Below are positions 10,688 to 23,276 of a DNA stretch of 64,000 nt, piece by piece. Both the position numbers and the translations under genes were made by a program. The notes under the pieces were generated by a model. That model ran no database searches and was not told the origin of the DNA. It saw only the letters and a program-made list of their open reading frames with translations. Each line of letters begins with the position of its first letter. Position 1 is the stretch's first letter. The stretch comes from Hyparrhenia diplandra (taxonomy: Eukaryota > Streptophyta > Magnoliopsida > Poales > Poaceae). The stretch is from assembly GCA_015847255.1 (NCBI GenBank), contig JADLZK010009225.1:124001-188000 (forward strand), read 5' to 3'.

Positions 10688-13600
10688 TGTTGTTCAAACC
10701 TCCTAAATTACAGGGCCCACATGCACTTATCATTGTCATTAAGACCTCTGATCATTATGCACGAGTTCCCAATAATCTAGAAAGTGCTATTAATCTTCCG
10801 AACAGGATCTCATTAACAAGTCACTCCAGTATTACAACACTTTATTCAAAATACATCAGAATAAACGGTGGAAGGATTACATAACCATAAATTTACAAAC
10901 CATTTGTTCAAATACGCAAACTTAAGAATCATTATTACAAGCCTGATATTATTGGAGTAACATTATACATATAATACACTGACAACCCTGCCCGAGGGTT
11001 CAACTCTACTCGTCATCTTCCTCCTAGTACACCGTCATGCAGCAGGGACCAAAACAAGCCTGCTCATGACCTGCTCCTGCAATAAGGGTCAAAGAACCCT
11101 GAGTACGGGAGTACTCAACAAGACTTACCCGACAAAGAAAAGAGGAGAAGACTCAGGAATGCTGGTCTTAGGAGTCAAGGTAAGGCTTTAGCAAGAATCA
11201 AGAATTCTTTTGCAGAAAAGCTTATTATAAGTGAATCCTTACTTGCAATATTTTTATTTCAGATTAGTAACTCATATATTCTAGGTTATCCTATTCTAGA
11301 GCAAACATATTTTTCTTATTCCAACTTTCTTTCCTCAAACACATATTCCATCATTTACTACGATGAAGGTCAGGGAATTGGGTCTCCTTCTCCGAGAAGC
11401 AACGGCGATTCATGAACCGATTATACCCAGCTGGGGTTCCCTAACCACACGACATATGTAGCACTTAAGCTTGCATATATCAACCTTCTTTCAGATTTGT
11501 CCAAAACGGAACGAGGCTGCGCCACCCGAGCACAGTACTCCACCTCCCTACCCCGGCCCTAATGACGGTTTGACCAAAGAGGGTGGGTACACGCTACCCC
11601 CGCCATCTCTCCACTCCGGTCGCGTGGTTGCCATTCCCGATTTGGCTCCACCGAGATCCGGCTTACCGGAGTATGTGGCTAGTTAGGGTCGCCCGACACA
11701 GGGTGATCGCCGGTCAGGCGTGCCATTGACCAAAAAGGTCTCAGGCGCAATATGCGTTCAAAACGCCCGATTTCACTCGGGCCAAACAACGGGACGGTCC
11801 TTAAACGACCAACATGGGACAAGCACGGCTAGGTATCCCACGGCTTTCAACCTACGCCCCGTCCGATCTCAAATTCATCACTACATCTCTTTCTTTTTTC
11901 CGAAAACAAGTACCATCTTCTCAAATAAAACATTTTGATGAAAAAGCTTAACTAATTAAGCGGGGCTAAGCATCACTAAGCATTTTCAAAATGAAACGGG
12001 TTATCAAGGATGGTATTGAAATAAACAAGGATGGGAATGCAGCAATTAGGTTATCACTCAACTCCTAATTACTTAATGCAACATAGCATAGACATAAGTT
12101 ATATAAAGCTTTTAAAACATCAAGGAAGGGTTTAATGAAACCGGGGCTTGCCTTCGTTGACGGAATAAATTATCTCTTGTAAAACCCGGAGAAATCCGAA
12201 CCGCTTTCCTTTGGATAAAGAACCTCCTCAGAGACTGGCTCAGATTTGACACTCTCGATCTCGTTCACTACACGAAATAATGTATGCCTCAACATGATGC
12301 CATATATTTAAATATGATGCTTGCAGGTGCATGAAATGATAAACAAATGAATATAAGCGTACTTCACGATAAAGTTGCAATCCAACAAAACCAACTTGTT
12401 GAACTACTTAAAAGATATCATCACCATTGCCTAAGGAGTTTTCAAGGACCATTTGATTGTGGTATGATCCAAGTTTCACAAAACAATCCAAAAGTCACAC
12501 AAAAACCTAAGTTATTTGACACTAAACAATTTATAAACCACATGAAATAATAGAGCTCAAGATAGAAAATAATTTAAACATTTCAAAACGACTCCAAACT
12601 TTTTATACAAGTAGGACACATCATAAAACAGTACCAAATAAATTTTCATGATTTTTGAATAAATATTTTATTTTCTAAAAATCATGGAAGATGCATTTTT
12701 CAATTAAAAATTGTATTTTTAAAACATGCAAGAACTACTCAAAATCAAAGTTTCAAATTTTTCATAGGTAGATATACTCCTAGGAGGGTTCTACAAAAAT
12801 TTTCAGAATTTTTGAACAAGTATATAAATTTATACAAAATTCACAAAGTTCAAAGACTATTCATAACTCGGGGAAAATAAATAAAACGCATTTAAAACAA
12901 AACCCGCCCGGGCCCAAAGTGGCCCGGCTCGGCCCACAGGCAGGCCGGCCCAGCCTAACAGGCGGCCCACGGCCAGGAGCGGGGCTCCCGCCGTTGGCCG
13001 GGCGGCCGCCGGTCTTGTGCGGCGATTTTCGCCGGCGATGAGGTCTCCGGCGACGCGGTCTTCACCACTCGACTCCTCTCTCTCGCGAGCACGCTGGTGC
13101 CAAAAACCCGCACGCAAGAGTGCGGTGGCACACTTGCCGGCGGCCATGGCGGTAATGGCGGCGCGGCGCGACGACGCGGCAAGGCTCGTCGGAGCCTTCT
13201 CCCGTAGGCCGGGACACCGGCGAAGTCCAGAGCACCATCGGGCGAACCAGAGCCCTCACTTAATCGAACCTCGCGGCTCCCTCGTGGATGCGGCTGCGCG
13301 CGCGGCGACGCGGACACTGGCGAGTTCGTCGGCGACGACGTTTGGCGATCGCGGTGCACTAATCGGCAGCGGGCGACGAGACGCGGGTGCAGACTCACCC
13401 ACGACTCCGATACTCTCACTGGTTACGGCGGGGACAGAGCGGAGGTGGGTCGACGACGATGGCAGCGGCGGCGGCGGCGCTCCCCGGTGGCAAGGTCGGC
13501 GTTCCGGCGAGTTCTGCGGGGTAAAGACAAAACGGTCGAACCGACCATGACCACGACGTCAAGGCGAAGCTAGATGGCAAGGTAGTTCGTCGCGAGGCTC

Positions 13601-14623
13601 ACCAGAATGGGCTGACGACGGTGAGGTGGCTCGCGGCGGCGGCTTGCCGGCAGCGAGGAAGAAAGCGGCGCTGCGGCGTTTCCGGCAACAAGGCTCGACT
13701 AGAGCTAGGTCAAACGATGCGCAAGAGAGTGGCGGAGATGGTGGCGCGACCAATTTGAGGAATGGCAGCACGATGGCGGTGGTGCGACGCGGCGGAGCAA
13801 GGTGACCGACGGCGGCTGGAGGAAGAAGAAAGGAGAAGAACGGCGTCGGCTTTGGCTTAAAGGAAGAAAGAAGAGGACGGGGATGCGGCCAGCAGCTTCG
13901 CGAGCTCGTCCAGGTGGTCGATGACGCGCGGAGTCGACCGAAGTCGCGAGACGGCCACGGCGACGCCGGCGACCGGCCGGTATGGAGGGGAAACAGGGAA
14001 TCCCCTGTTCACTGTAGCACCCTAAACCCTAACTTTCTGAATTTGATCAAATTCTCCCAAAATTTGAACTGAACTTGAAAAACTCCAAAAAGCAACTTAG
14101 CCTAATTTTTCAATATCTACAATTTTCACAATTGGAAGATTTTCAAATTCGGCCTCTAAATATGACTTTTGAAATAGGGTCAAAAAGGGAGAATTTTGAA
14201 TTCAAAATTACTTTAAAATTTATTCAAAAACTTCAAAAACTTTGTACACCTCTTTTGTACATCAAAACAAGATCTACAACTTGGCTTTTGGAAATTTTTG
14301 CAAATTTTGCTTAGATTTTGAATTATGGAAAAGGGGGTAAAAGAGAGAATAGAAATTAGGGTTTTCGAAGTTCAATTCAAACTTGAATTTGATTCAAATT
14401 TCAGATTCCCAACCTATACTATCAAACCATCATCCAACAACACACTTAGGATCAAAAACATAAATTTAAAATTTAATCACTCTAAAAATTCTTATGCTCA
14501 AACAATTCTCTAAAATATAAACTTATTTTAATTTGATGCATTTCAAATTTTCTAATCATGCATGCTTTACGATGATCATGATGACATGGCAAAATTTTAG
14601 TTGATTAACACCAGGGGTGTTAA
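10688..14623 (-). mobile_element. Probable solo LTR of a long-LTR Ty3/gypsy element
   Basis: About 3.9 kb whose minus-strand reading starts with a degraded TTAACACCC-like end at 14623, where TGTAACACCC would be canonical. It passes through AT-rich sequence and a GC-rich block at 12900-14000, then a transcript-end-like region with AATAAAGTG near 10840. GGGGG borders both sides (10683-10687 and 14624-14628), compatible with a 5 bp target duplication. The overall plan matches the better-defined LTR at 24782-27607. The low-coordinate boundary is less certain, because a TGTTGTTCAAAC motif occurs both at it and 39 bases outside it. No gag or pol sequence is present, so it would be a solo LTR. The ORFs in the GC-rich part are not genes. 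Confidence 0.5.
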
Positions 14624-14629
14624 GGGGGG

Positions 14630-15440
14630 CTCTATATATTTCAGAATGTTTACCTTTATGCTTGTATACCAAAGTGGCCACCATTGAGGCCACGTCGCCC
14701 TTTTCCCTGCACACTCACTCAAAAACCATTGTTCCTAGCAAATGCGGATCGGATCCCAGAACAATGCCTTATCCCCATATGAACAAGTACCACCCGATAC
14801 GAATAGCGTGCACACCCGTCACCAAACAGTACCAGATCCGGTAGTAGTATGTTTTTTTTCTCCCCTCCATCTTCTTTTTTTAGCAACAAGAGGAGGAAAA
14901 CGAAGTTAACTATGAAGGAAACAATACCTACATGTGATAGATGAGAAGGTATATCGGACCCAAGGGTCATAGGAAGCGAGCCTTTTGGATTCGAGCAAGC
15001 TAGCTTCTTAATTAAGGACTCACTAGTGAGTGCATTTTTCATGTTATCTCTCATCCAAGATTGCAATGATTTAGATTCTTGCTAGGGACACTCTAAGTTT
15101 ACTCTTTCAATTGTAAGTCGTTTTAACTTTTCTAGTCACATAACTTTTTCTATGTACGTAGCTATATATAAGATGGAAAATATATTTAAACTACGCATGT
15201 AGAAAAGCTTAAAGAACTTATTATATATAATTTGGCATGGAGATGTAGTAGTACTATTTGTAGATGTCTAGCTAGTGCATTAAAATTTATAGATGTAACA
15301 ACGGGATGTAACCAATATTATATTTTTAATCTATGATAGTAGAAAAATTTATTTCATTCCTTTGCTGAATTGGAGTATTGCCCATAGCTCATTTTCTTGG
15401 GCGTTTCGAGTGTATAGTCAACCATCCAAGCCATTTGGTA
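14630..15440. other. Intergenic sequence without recognised features
   Basis: Mixed AT-rich DNA with no splice-supported exon, RNA gene or complete MITE recognised. Confidence 0.5.
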
Positions 15441-15442
15441 AA

Positions 15443-17317
15443 TAACTTTTTTCCACTGGGAAACCCCATTTCCATTTTATTGAAATGGAAATACCAAATA
15501 GTTTTAGAGGATTTAGATAGATACAAAGGAAAAGAACCAGTGGCTATTACTACTAGCCCAACTTCGCCTCAACAGTCTTCGCTAACCGACTTGCAACTTG
15601 ACTACAAGTTCCATCAACAAACCACTACTCGACATTGTTTAAAAAACGATCGAAAAAGCGGCCGTTGAGAACCAAGCAAAGACATAGAACAGTTATTACA
15701 AAAAACACCGAAATTTGCACCCAAGCACATGATTCTCTTCCAACATCTTCCAACGGTCTTCTCGGCAACCTTTGCTCCACGATAATGACAGACACCAATT
15801 CATCGGTCTTCATGATCCTCTCGATCTTGGCGACGTCATCTTCGAAAGCAAAGAAGCAAGTCAATCTGCCTGGAGGTCTCCTTAGCTAAGATGTCTTTTG
15901 CAATAACGGAGCATCATATTGGCCCCATTCACCAACATATCTTTATCATTATCGGCATACAGTCGACCAATATGTCATGAAAGAATGAGCATGACAGATA
16001 ATTTCAATTGGGTTTCTCAATGGTCTTTTGTCAAAAACAACTTTATTTCTGCATTTCCATATTGCCCAAACAAATAGCACCAATACCAAAACATAAAATA
16101 TATTTCCATTTGGTAACCAAACTTTGCACCAGTTCCAACATTGAACAAAATTTGATGGAATATTATTTGCTCCAATAGATTTTGCAATAACAGACCAAAT
16201 GATTTTAGATACTGAACAGGAAAAAAAAATAAATGATCAATCGTTTCAGTTCATCACAAAAGGCACATTTGGGATCACCAGCCCAATTCCTCTTAATCAT
16301 ATTATCTTTGGTCAAAATTGCATTGTTGGCCATCTGCCACAGGAAAATTTTGATTTTCTCTGGAATTTTGCTTTTCCAAATAATTTTGTAATAAAGACCT
16401 GAATCTGAAATAGTGAGCAGTTCATATACTGATTTAACAGAAAACTTTTTATTTTTTGTCAGATTCCATATTACTTCATCTGGTGAATTCCTAAATTGCC
16501 AAAGCAAACAGTCATGACAAATTTCCTCCCACTTATGATTTAAGGGTTCAAATAACCATCTTCTAAAAGTAATATCAGAATTATGCATTACATCATAGAC
16601 AGAAATCTCCTTATTGCAAGCTAGAGTAAACAAATCAGCATGTAAACTAGCAATTGGTTTATCAGACAACCATGGATCATGCCAAAATCTAGTTAAATCC
16701 CCTCTATGGGTCATTATCCCCCTGCCATATAAATAAATGTCTTTTACCTTCAACGTATCAGCCCACATGGGTGAGTCATTAACTCTATGCTTCACTTCAT
16801 GAATAGATTTGTTCTGCATGTATTTATATTTGATAATTGTCTGCCATAAACCTTCTTCCTTCTCTAGTTTCCACCACCATTTGCAAATTAAGCTTATATT
16901 CATTTTCCTTGGGTTTTTAATCCCTAGTCCTCCCTTCTTCTTGCTCTTACTAATAACTTCCCATTTGATTAGGTGGTATTTCCTTTTAATCTTTGTCACC
17001 TTGCCAAAAGAAAGATCTCATTTGTTTTTCCATTTCATTAACTGTACCTTTTGGTAGTAGGTACACAGACATGTGATAAATTGTTGTATTACTGTAACTG
17101 GATTCAATTAAGATTTTCCTTCCGGCCTTTGATAGTAGGCCACCTTTCCAAACATCTAACTTCTTTGCTCCCTTTTCAACTAGTGGTACCCAGTCCCTTA
17201 TTTTTAACCTTGCTAGGGCTAACTGGTACTCCCAGGTACTTAATAGGAAAGATCCCAATTTGACAATTAAAAATCTCAGCATATTTGGAGCCCCATTCTT
17301 CCCCATCATTAATCATA
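15443..17317 (-). mobile_element. LINE (outer), 3' part: reverse transcriptase C-terminus and zf-RVT
   Basis: On the minus strand, 17317 down to about 16205 reads as the C-terminal part of a plant L1-type LINE ORF2. It has a KYLGVPVS motif of the RT thumb region, the GLLSKAGRKILIESS segment, a GLGIKNPRKMNISL segment, a WKLEKEEGLW segment, and a zf-RVT-like FLWQMANNAILTKDN with CAFCDE. Several frameshifts separate the pieces. Below 16205 is 3' UTR-like sequence with an AATAAAATGG motif near 15480. The frame continues across the second LINE into 19784-19850, so the element was split by a later insertion. It is a dead copy. Confidence 0.85.
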
Positions 17318-19783
17318 TTTTTTTTTTTTTCGCGATAACGCCGATGGCGCATATTTCATTAAGTAGAAAAGAGTTTTGTTACAACAAGAGGGGGATAACA
17401 CGGTAGTCGAACGACACGAACCCCGGACCAACCAAACACAAAGCGGGTTACATGAAAAGGTTTTTGCGACAACCGAGTAACAACCAAACAATCGGCTAAC
17501 ACCGGATCGGGTTAACTAGGATCGAACTCGCTGCGCACCACTCAACGAGCTCCACCCACCGTTCTGGGGAGCTAAAGCACAACTCACATCATGGCATCAT
17601 CCATGCCATCACCCAGCCCGGCTATGTTGAGGTTGAGCGTCGCCGGGTTGAATTCGCCATTGAGCAACACTTGAAGCACGTTCTGCTTCCTAAAGGACAT
17701 GTCACCTCGAAATTCTTGAAAGAAATTGGCCTCGATGTCCTTATCAACCCGCGTCCTCATCCACTTGAATTCCCATCTTCTTTAGCAACACTACCTGGGC
17801 CTGCCGCGTAGCATTGGGCGCCCTAGGCTTGGCCGCAATGTGACCACTCCTCCTGAGGGTGGGAATGGAGACAGGTGTACGCGGACGCCTCAACTTTGGG
17901 CGGGTACGCAAGATCGAGTGCGGAAAGGAAGGCATACCTCCTCCTCGATCTGCCTCCGGCGAGCCCCAGCCATCGCCCCCTCCAAGCGCCTCATCGAGAG
18001 ATAGGTCCCGGGAGGCGACATCAACCACGTCCTGGGCACCCGCATCCACGGCGTCCGCGGGCACCTCGGGTGCCGCAACAGAAGCCGATACAAGCACTGA
18101 TGACGTCGCAATAGGGGCAGCCAGGGGCCCTATCTCCGCCAAGGAGGTCGCGGATAGGGGCACGACCGGGAGCACAGGCTCCAAAAGCTCCACCGCCGCG
18201 ATACGCCCGGTGGTCCAGCCAGCTCTACCGCACACAAATCTCGGACCACCAATCGATAGCCATGGTGGGGGTGGACTCGAAGGCGGTTAGAGGGAGGAAC
18301 GCTGCCCGGCTCGATGCCGACTCCCCGACCCACCAGTCCGTGCGCCCGTGGAGGGCGAGGCCGATGGGACGCCCGGCGGCATCGTGGGGTGACGTCGCCC
18401 GACCCACGAGCAACCTCCGGCGGTCGAGGGCCGTAGGTGGCGGCCGGCCGGCGGCGCCGGACGCCCCCCACGGTCGCCCCCACGGACGCTGCCGAAAGAA
18501 GGTGGCCACGTTCGCGTCTCGTCGGCGCGGGAGGAGATATCCGCCTCCTGCAGATCCACGGGCGAAGTGGTTGACACCATGGCATTTGAGACAACGTAGG
18601 GGCCTCCTACAGTTGGCGACCGCGGTGGCGGGCGCCCGGGCATTTGAGGCATCGCCCCACGGCTGCCCCCCGCCTAGCACGTCGAGGCAAAGCTCGAGAG
18701 CACACTCTGCTCCGGCGGCTGCGGGAGGACACGTTGCCAACCGCGCCGGCGTCGGTGCCGAGGCCCGTCGGCGGGGACCTAGACGCTGATGCACCCGGCA
18801 ACCGGCCTAGCCGACGCGGAAGACCCTATCCATCACCGCCTCTTTGGCTCGCTCGGTGCCTCCGGTGACGCCGCCATTGCCGCTTGCGCCTAGGACGTAC
18901 AACCTGGCCCGCTTACGGCGGGAGCACCATCGTCAGCCGAACGCATGGTCTCCGTCGGGCAAAGGGGGGGGAGACTCGGTGGACATCGGGGTGGGAGCTA
19001 GGACCCGCCCGAGCTGCACTTGCCCCCAAGCGGACGGCGTCGGCGTGGGGCGGCCGCGATCTGGGAGAGGGAATGAACTCATTTGTCCGGTCGTCGTGGG
19101 ACTCCGTCCACCGCAAGGCCTTGCTCCGGCCGGGGGTGCCACCGGGGTAGAAGGCCGGGCGTCCGCGCGAGCACGGCCCCTTGCCCGCCGAGGGTTGGCG
19201 GTGGCTCGGTGGCGAACGCACCGTCGCCGGAGAGCGCGTCTTTGCTCGAAGCCCGGCGCCGGGAGGAGCCACGGGATGCGCCCCCTAGGTTCGGCCTGGC
19301 ACGGTCGTTGTCGTCGTCACCGTCGGCCGTCTTCTTCTTCAGGCTGCGTCGTTGTCCTCGGCGATGGAGCTGTCCTCGGCGACGACCACCTCCTCGGGCA
19401 CGGCGGGGAGGGAGGGTCGATGGCGCCCGGCGGCGGCGCCACCATGGAGTCGCCCGGGGGGTTCCCGTCCTCCCTGCGAGCACTGGGAGGCCGCGCGGGA
19501 GGGCCCCCCGAGGAGGACCGGGGCGGGCAGCGCCGGCGAGGCCGCCATGAGCGTGAGCGACGGCCCGATGAGGGCTGGAATGTCCTCCCGCGGCCGGGGC
19601 CCGAGGAGCACGTATGGGGCGGCAGATCTGGACTTGGGGAACTCGGTGGTGGTGTTGGATTGAGGAATGGAGGCCTGGCGGGGGAGATCGACGCGAGGGG
19701 GCGGAAGACCCGCCCGCCGGGCGTCGCCTGGAGGGTCGGGGGTCCCTAACGGACACATTTTCCTCAGTGCATCAACTAAATCA
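17318..19783 (-). mobile_element. Nested ORF1-only LINE inserted in the outer LINE
   Basis: On the minus strand this ends in an A-tail, seen as a T-run at about 17318-17330, preceded by a 3' UTR. Above it lies ORF1-type coding sequence: a C-terminal RRSGHIAAKPRAPNATRQAQ-type segment (about 17760-17860), a degraded CCHC zinc knuckle CLKCHGVNHFARGS (about 18550-18590, last Cys replaced), and GC-rich N-terminal sequence to about 19758. The pieces lie in different frames. No ORF2 is present, so the element is either internally deleted or a non-autonomous ORF1-only LINE. TAATCATA flanks it on both sides (17310-17317 and 19784-19791) as an 8 bp target duplication. Confidence 0.8.
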
Positions 19784-19850
19784 TAATCATAAAAATTTCA
19801 CTCTTATTGAAATTTATCTTAAGTCCAGCTATCATATAAGTGTTCCTAAG
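19784..19850 (-). mobile_element. LINE (outer), upstream RT segment beyond the nested insertion
   Basis: Minus-strand translation gives AGLKINFNKSEIFMI, the conserved plant LINE RT motif (GLKINF-KSE). It joins in frame, through one copy of the 8 bp target duplication, to NDGEEWGSKYAEIFNCQIG at 17310 downward. Similarity fades near 19850, where the outer LINE appears 5'-truncated. Confidence 0.8.
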
Positions 19851-19956
19851 TGATTTTGTGCAGTACGTACGTCCACACATACCCAGACCAACAATTTTAT
19901 ATACAGGACGGTGTATTTTTTTCCTTCTAAATTTTGTTCCTCTAGTTTTGACTAAT

Positions 19957-20253
19957 ATATATAATATAAGTGTAGTAGTGCATTCATGGATTATATTGAT
20001 AAGTTAACACACATGGACGGCACTTCGAGATTTCTCCAGAGAAAAAAGCTGCAGATCACAAAATCATGGCGATCTATTATACTACTGGATAGTAGTATGT
20101 ATATGTGTATATATATAATATAAGTATAGTAGTGCATTCATGGATTATATTGATATATAAGTTAACACACATGGACGCCACTTCCAGATTTCTCCAGAGA
20201 AAAAAGCTGCAGATCACAAAATCATGGCAATCTATTATACTACTGGATAGTAT
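19957..20253 (+). repeat. Tandem duplication of about 155 bp
   Basis: Two consecutive copies (19957-20098 and 20111-20253) share the sequence from ATATAATATAAG through a CATGGACG(G/C)CACTTC segment to TACTACTGGATAGTA, with only a few substitutions. No coding potential. Confidence 0.85.
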
Positions 20254-21013
20254 TCTGGCACTCATCTATCTATCAGGATATTGTCCTGCATGCTGGCCTT
20301 TCTTGTACACGATCCATATGTAGCGAAAAAAAAAAGACAATATCTTATTGATTGGTGGTAGTACGCAGCATGCAGCGGCAGGCAGCGCAGAGTACACGGA
20401 CGTACTGGCCTGTCAATCTTCAGTCATCAGTCGTATATCTGAATCTGAATGTAATCCGAACTCTGAAGGGTACGATCCAACGGTTGTCGTACACGTGCGA
20501 CGACAGAATGAAGCTAATAAGTTTTCTGTGTGCCGTGAAATCTCAATCTGCAGCATTAAACTAGCTAGCTAATAACCATCAAAGTAATCATCGCATGCAT
20601 GCATATATATTATATGTGTTGCTAACTACTTCTGAGAGAGTTGAAAAGGTCCCTCTCTTCTTAATACTGAGGACATGTAGCTTAAGGATAACTTGAGATA
20701 TCGTCTGATGAAAGCAGGACATGTAGCAGCTAGCAATATGCAATTAGCTAGTTGTGAAGATATATGGAGTTTTGGAGTCTGCTGACCCACCTGCTGAATA
20801 ATGTTGCCAGAATGCAATGGCAGGTTGCCAATTTCATATGTCTGCTTGTTGCAGTGCCAGTAGGCAAGTTGTTAAGCTACTTGCGCAAGCAGGAGTCCTC
20901 CCTCGTGCGCAAGCTGGAATCTTTGTCGGCCGTGCCGGAGCTTCAGCGACGGGCCCTGAAATTATTCCAACGGTGTACGCGCTTCTGATCTGCCGGACTG
21001 GTTACACACCCAG
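20254..21013. other. Intergenic sequence without recognised genes
   Basis: Short open frames at 20764-21023 have no family resemblance and no splice support. Nothing else recognised. Confidence 0.45.
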
Positions 21014-21175
21014 CGGTGTTTAGTTCGTGAAATATTTTGTGTTCGGCTATTGTAGCACTTTTTGTTTGTATTTGATAATTATTGTTCCACCATGGTCTAA
21101 CTAGGTTTAAAAGATTCGGCTCGCATTTTAAAACCAAACCGTGCAATTGGTTTTTTAATTTACCTAAAAGCTAAA
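21014..21175 (+). mobile_element. Tourist-family MITE fragment
   Basis: Begins CGGTGTTTAGTTCGTGAAAT and continues with the GGCTATTGTAGCAC, TTTGATAATTATTG and CATGGTCTAACTAGG segments of a very common grass Tourist family. The right half of the usual element is missing. Confidence 0.65.
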
Positions 21176-21660
21176 CAGGTAGTGCATTTTTTCCCCTTTC
21201 CGATCTGCTGGACTGGACTGCCCAAAGGCCGCGCGGATACGCTCACTCGAGCCGGAAATTGCATTATAGGTTACACACCAATTTTTCAATTTTTCGACTT
21301 GACTGTCACGAGTTACACACCAAGGCGCGGATAGTGTTTTTTTTCCTTTCGTTTTCTTCTAAGAGTAGACCACACATCTATATCTGTATTTTCTGTAAAG
21401 ATAAACCTCACTGGTCTAATTCTCTAGCACCTCCTTGCACCCCACATCAAGCAAAGCAGTTGTATGTGTCCCTTTGCACTTCGCTTTCTCCATATTCGAT
21501 GTGAATCGTGCGGCAACGCACACGAGGCATTAAATCTCATAATCCATTTTTTTGCGGCGACATCTCCTAATCCTTAGTGATTAACATTCTAACCCATTTA
21601 TATTTTTCTTTTACTCATGCGGCAGCGCGCGTGAAATTCTCCTAGTTTTATTGAAGTATA

Positions 21661-21869
21661 CTCCCTTTGTCTTGTAATGTAGTGTATTTTAGGATTTTTA
21701 AGATAAAGTAAGAGAGAACATAAAAGACGCAGGCACCCTTCTCCTTTTATTTCTTAATCAGGCGCTATCATGAATGTGATTATTGGTGATTGATTTGATT
21801 AATGGAAAGTATTTATATGAAATTGGATTTTCTATAAAAATGTATTATATTTTGAGGACAAACTTGGAA
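21661..21869. mobile_element. Stowaway MITE
   Basis: TA on both sides (21659-21660 and 21870-21871). The left end is CTCCCTTTGTCTTGTAATG and the right end is a diverged complement (TTTTGAGGACAAACTTGGAA). About 209 bp. Confidence 0.75.
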
Positions 21870-22918
21870 TACTAGAATGACCTAGATTCACTCAGAGCAC
21901 CCTTTAGGAGTTTTGTAAAACAACTCTCTTTTAATTTTGGTTGATAAAAAATGAAGTTCTAAATAGTTTAGGAAGCCAATATAAACAATTATTGAAAGAA
22001 AATTAAGTTCAGATTGCTACTTATTTGGTTAACTAGTTAAAATTTATTAGTTTAGCAAGTTAACTACAGGAAACACCTAGAGCTGTTCTTAAATATGAAC
22101 CACATGACCACATAAGTGTCAACATAGTGTGCATTTATAACTTAAATCGATAAATAAATAATAATTCATTAGTCAATCATGTGGCCATGGGATGTATAGT
22201 CTCATTGCCTTCGGATATGTTTGATCCTAAATCTATTATTATCTTAGTATTTGGTCAAAAAATCTATGTTAATTCTCTATCACCAAAACTTATTGTTATT
22301 AATGAATAATTAGTTGCCTATATATTATGAGAAATTAGTAGTGCTTATCAACCTCCACTGAATTGTTTGAAAATGTATTACACAAATTCTAAACCAAAAA
22401 TATATTTATATACCAATCTACTACACATATATAGAGAACCTCCACTAAGTAGTTCTCTCGACATGTAAACATGCCACCTAAGCGAGCCACACTAATAGCT
22501 TCAAACATGCAAGCATGTCACGTGCTTGAGCCCCACTAACGCCCGCGCTAACACTTTCAATTAATGATCCAAGCATGTAGTATTTTCTCATACCAAATCT
22601 ATTCTTGACACAAACTGAGAATTTTTTTTATGTTGTACATTAAGTTCCAAATATTATCCTTCACTGGTTAGTGGCCCATGTTTTCTTTCGGGAAGTTGAA
22701 GATCTAAGACTATCATGATGCTTTTTCTTTAGTTCATTCTTTGAAATTACTTCTACATTGCTCTTAAGTAGATTAAAATTATTTTTGGATACCCGCAGCA
22801 ACGCGTGTGGAATTCACCTATACTTAATTATGTATGTAACCATTTTAACACAAAATGAAACCAGCTATCAAGTAATCACATACTCCTCTCTTTCTCTCCC
22901 CTTAGTAGACACCGCGAG
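21870..22918. other. AT-rich intergenic sequence
   Basis: No gene, RNA or complete transposon recognised. Confidence 0.5.
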
Positions 22919-23276
22919 TAGGTCTGGGCATTCTGTTCTTAATTTTGGTTCCTTGATTCACAAAAAATTTGGTTCCTAAAAAATAGGAAATTGATTGGTT
23001 CTTAAAATTCCATGGAGTCAAGAAATTTGGTTTTCAGTTATTTTGGTTCGATTTCGGTTCTAACCGAGCTAATCAAAAAAAATTCTTCATAGGTTAAGAC
23101 AACAAAAACAAACATACTCTAAACCAAATTTGGAAAATACAAACACATTGTTACAAGATCATGTCCTACTCAAACAACAACAACAACAAACCAAAACTTT
23201 TGGTTTCAATTTATCGGTTTTAGTCCAGGTTCTTTTAGTTTGGTTTTTAAGGTTTGGTTAATTGTGTCCAGCCCTA
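22919..23276. mobile_element. hAT-like MITE
   Basis: Left end TAGGTCTGGGCA and right end TGTCCAGCCCTA are inverted copies with two mismatches. The interior has repeated GGTT-type motifs in both orientations. A clean 8 bp target duplication is not visible. Confidence 0.55.

Noticed and set aside
13017..13550. 177-codon ORF and the overlapping minus-strand ORF
   Set aside because: Lie in the GC-rich part of the probable solo LTR and have no domain; a similar GC-rich block exists in the LTR at 24782-27607.
18844..19749. 301-codon plus-strand ORF
   Set aside because: Antisense shadow of the GC-rich ORF1 region of the nested minus-strand LINE.
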